Origin: Acidobacteriota bacterium
Lineage (GTDB): Bacteria; Acidobacteriota; Terriglobia; Terriglobales; Acidobacteriaceae
NCBI GenBank assembly: GCA_028873155.1
Contig: JAGWML010000038.1
Location: forward strand, 1 to 16,070
Reading direction: 5' to 3'
DNA length: 16,070 bases
Below the pieces are notes generated by a model. It made no database searches. It was not told where the DNA came from and saw only the letters and a program-made list of their open reading frames with translations. This document shows, piece after piece, positions 14,037 through 16,070 of this stretch; position 1 is the first letter of the stretch; every line of letters begins with the position of its first letter. Both the position numbers and the translations under genes were made by a program.

Positions 14037-16010
14037 ATGACCATCGCCGCCGCCAGTGAACCTCTCATCGATTTCCAATCCGCGTGGGCGGAGACGGACC
14101 TGCCCGCGCACGTGCGCGAAGTGCTGGCCGCTGCGCCGCTCGTGCAGGTTCCCGAGGATCGCCATCAGTTGCTCGACTGGTCGCTGGGCCGCGCGACCGG
14201 CTCGACCGACTGGCGGCACGGCAATCGTGAGGACCATGGCGTCTATGAGGCCGTCTTCCAGGCCGAGGGCATCGGCCGCATCGTTGAAGCCGTCATCACC
14301 AAGGCCCGCAACGGCCTTGCCATCAACTTCCCTGACCCCGCGATGCGCCGCCGCGATCCCGACGCCATGGTGATCGGCGACAACCTGCCCACGGACAAGC
14401 CGCGCTACGAGGACCGCTTCGGAGAGCAGTTTGACGCAACCCGCCGCCAGACGCTCGACTGGCTCAAGACGCAGGAGCTGGTCGTGGTTCCGTTTTACGC
14501 GGGCACGGACGCGCTCGGCTATGGCTCGCTACTGATTGCTCCGCGCCCCGCCGCCTTCTTTGCCGCCACGCTCGCCGACCTGCAGGGCATGATCCCGCGC
14601 AGCCGCGTGCCAGCCACCTTCCGCGTCACCGGCGGCGTGCTCTTTGTCGCTCCCCCGTTCCGTCACACCCACTTCGGCGGCCGCCAGGTCGTCGTGCATG
14701 ACCGCACCGCCACGCATCAGGAGATCTTCGCCTACAACCTCTACCCCGGCCCCAGCGCGAAGAAAGGCGTCTACTCCATGCTGCTGGACCGCGGCGAGCG
14801 CGAAGGCTGGACCACCAACCACTGCGCCGCCGTCGCCGTTGTCACGCCTTACGAAAATCAACTGGTCCTGATGCACGAGGGGGCCAGCGGCGGTGGCAAG
14901 AGCGAGATGACCGAGCACATCCACCGCATGGAAGACGGACGCCTGCTCATCGGCCGCAACGTCATCACGCAGGAGGAGCGCACCCTCAACCTGCCCGAGG
15001 CCTGCCACCTGCGCCCCATCGCCGATGACATGGCCTGCGCCCACCCCAGCTACCAGGGCACGAGCGGCCGCCTCACCATCGCCGATGCGGAAAATGCATG
15101 GTTCGTCCGCGTCGACCACATTCGCCGCTATGGCACTGCGCCCAATCTCGAGCGCCTCTGTATCGATCCGCCTGAGCCGCTCATCTTTCTCAACCACTAC
15201 ATCGTCCCCGGCGGCACCGGCCTCACGTGGGAGCACGTCGAGGACGCGCCCGGCAAGCTCTGCCCCACTCCGCGCGTCATCCTGCCGCGCCGCATGATCG
15301 AGGACATCCTCACCGGCACGCGCGCCGTGGATGTACGCAGCTTCGGCGTGCGCTGCCCGCCTACGCATCGCGACAGCCCGCTCTACGGCATCCTCGGCAT
15401 GCTGCACGTGCTCAGCCCCGCGCTCGCCTGGCTGTGGCGGCTTGTTGCCCCGCGCGGCCACGCCAACCCCAGCATCCAGACGCAGAAATCGCGCGAGATG
15501 CAGTCTGAGGGCGTCGGCTCCTACTGGGCCTTCGCCACCGGCCGCCGCGTCGATCAGGCCAACCTGCTCCTCCGCCAGATCGTCGAAACCCCTGAGACGC
15601 GCTACGTCCTCATCCCCAACCAGTACATTGGCGTGTGGAAGGTCGGCTTCATGGCGGAGTGGATCGCGCGCGAGTATCTCGCCCGCCGCGGCAGCGCACG
15701 CTTCGGCCGCGAGCAGGTGGACGAGGCAATCTGCCCGCTGCTCGGTTACATCCCCAGCCAAATTCGCGTCGAGGGCTCGATGATTCCCCGTGTCTTTCTT
15801 CACGTCGAAGAGCAGCTCCAGGGCGGCGCCGATATCTACGAGGAGGGCAGCCGCCTGTGGCGCGAGTTCTTCGCCCGCGAACTGCGGCAGTTTCAAGTGT
15901 CCGAACTCGATCCGCTCGGTCACCGCATCATCGAGGCCTGCCTCGACGACGCGCACCAGGAGGACTACCGCCACCTCATCCCGCACCCCATGTTCCGCGA
16001 CGAGGAGTAG
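14037..16010 (+). CDS. Uncharacterised PEPCK/HPr-kinase-fold protein (DUF4914-like)
   Basis: The protein has 657 residues and is soluble. I recall this length and motif set as the family DUF4914, without known function. The middle resembles the nucleotide-binding core shared by PEP carboxykinase and HPr kinase. LDWLKTQELVVVPFYAGT (140-157) fits the N-terminal domain. AYNLYPGPSAKKGVYSMLL (232-250) matches the PEPCK segment with the metal-binding lysine. NHCAAVAV (261-268) matches MHCSANV, keeping the metal-ligand His (H262). HEGASGGGKSEMTEH (280-294) is a P-loop with K288 and S289, closer to HPr kinase (GxSGxGKSE). LRPIADDMA (325-333) resembles the second acidic motif (D330, D331). VLIPNQYIGVWKVGF (524-538) resembles the C-terminal nucleotide-contact block. 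The substrate is unknown. The frame begins with a TTG at 14004; the ATG at 14037 is preferred. It is 135 bases after cca and 38 before the next start. Confidence 0.8.
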   Translation: MTIAAASEPLIDFQSAWAETDLPAHVREVLAAAPLVQVPEDRHQLLDWSLGRATGSTDWRHGNREDHGVYEAVFQAEGIGRIVEAVITKARNGLAINFPDPAMRRRDPDAMVIGDNLPTDKPRYEDRFGEQFDATRRQTLDWLKTQELVVVPFYAGTDALGYGSLLIAPRPAAFFAATLADLQGMIPRSRVPATFRVTGGVLFVAPPFRHTHFGGRQVVVHDRTATHQEIFAYNLYPGPSAKKGVYSMLLDRGEREGWTTNHCAAVAVVTPYENQLVLMHEGASGGGKSEMTEHIHRMEDGRLLIGRNVITQEERTLNLPEACHLRPIADDMACAHPSYQGTSGRLTIADAENAWFVRVDHIRRYGTAPNLERLCIDPPEPLIFLNHYIVPGGTGLTWEHVEDAPGKLCPTPRVILPRRMIEDILTGTRAVDVRSFGVRCPPTHRDSPLYGILGMLHVLSPALAWLWRLVAPRGHANPSIQTQKSREMQSEGVGSYWAFATGRRVDQANLLLRQIVETPETRYVLIPNQYIGVWKVGFMAEWIAREYLARRGSARFGREQVDEAICPLLGYIPSQIRVEGSMIPRVFLHVEEQLQGGADIYEEGSRLWREFFARELRQFQVSELDPLGHRIIEACLDDAHQEDYRHLIPHPMFRDEE

Positions 16011-16036
16011 GCGCGCGCAGCGTCGCTCGTGTCGGC

Positions 16037-16042
16037 GACAAT
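16037..16042 (+). promoter_or_regulatory. -10-like element before the last start codon
   Basis: GACAAT ends six bases before the ATG at 16049, the same arrangement as at tsaD and close to that at mnmG. It would give an almost leaderless transcript. Prediction only. Confidence 0.3.
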
Positions 16043-16048
16043 ACCACC

Positions 16049-16070
16049 ATGCCCACCACGCCGCGCCCGT
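16049..16070 (+). CDS. Possible first codons of a further gene, cut by the window end
   Basis: An ATG 38 bases after the stop of the PEPCK-like gene begins MPTTPRP and runs open to the window edge. There is no Shine-Dalgarno sequence. Support comes from the spacing and the -10-like GACAAT just upstream. Too short to identify. Confidence 0.35.

Noticed and set aside
14529..15986. Minus-strand open frame of 485 codons opposite the PEPCK-like gene
   Set aside because: The plus strand carries ordered family motifs, while this frame shows only codon-bias-driven Ala/Asp/Glu/Val composition.
1..16070. CRISPR arrays, insertion sequences, transposases, tRNA or rRNA genes
   Set aside because: No regularly spaced repeats, terminal inverted repeats with transposase, or RNA gene cores were seen by eye; the gene order looks like plain chromosome rather than a mobile island.

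Overview
The window is high-GC (well above 60% in most genes by eye), densely packed bacterial chromosome with ordinary housekeeping genes on both strands. The gene content and protein style suggest an Acidobacteriota genome of the Terriglobia type: isolated trpD, a long TsaD, many small secreted or membrane proteins, and a degenerate GGGAC-rich repeat. That placement is inference; no rRNA or marker search was possible.

Layout, left to right. 1-87: tail of an unidentified + strand gene. 108-1986 (-): trpD, then a secreted SIMPL-domain protein. 2174-4229 (+): sucC-sucD, one base apart, followed by a hairpin terminator. 4405-6447 (+): mnmG, a tRNA wobble-uridine modification enzyme carrying an extra segment of about 34 residues. 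6470-7039 (-): secreted DUF4440/NTF2-like protein. 7201-7878 (+): cytidylate-kinase-like protein, whose stop codon overlaps that of the convergent alr. 7875-10954 (-): a run reading, in transcription order, 80-aa membrane protein, sodium:solute symporter, alr. 11243-12439 (-): tsaD, divergent from cca (12501-13901, +), so two tRNA-maturation genes share a 61-bp promoter region. 14037-16010 (+): a large uncharacterised protein. 16049-end: probable first codons of another gene.

Three themes link the genes: tRNA maturation (mnmG, tsaD, cca), central metabolism and amino acids (trpD, sucCD, alr), and envelope or transport (SIMPL protein, DUF4440 protein, symporter, alr). Apart from sucCD and perhaps symporter-alr, there is no obvious pathway operon.

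The best candidate for something undescribed is the 657-aa protein at 14037-16010. It resembles the family I remember as DUF4914. By eye it carries the core of the PEP carboxykinase/HPr kinase fold: a KKG-x-x-S segment, a His in an NHC motif, a GxSGxGKSE P-loop and an IADD motif. Other points are the repeat-derived insertion in mnmG, a substituted Asp in the PRPP loop of TrpD, an AT-rich island with a Crp/Fnr-like palindrome and spaced half-sites, a nested hairpin before the symporter gene, and -10-like elements unusually close to several start codons.
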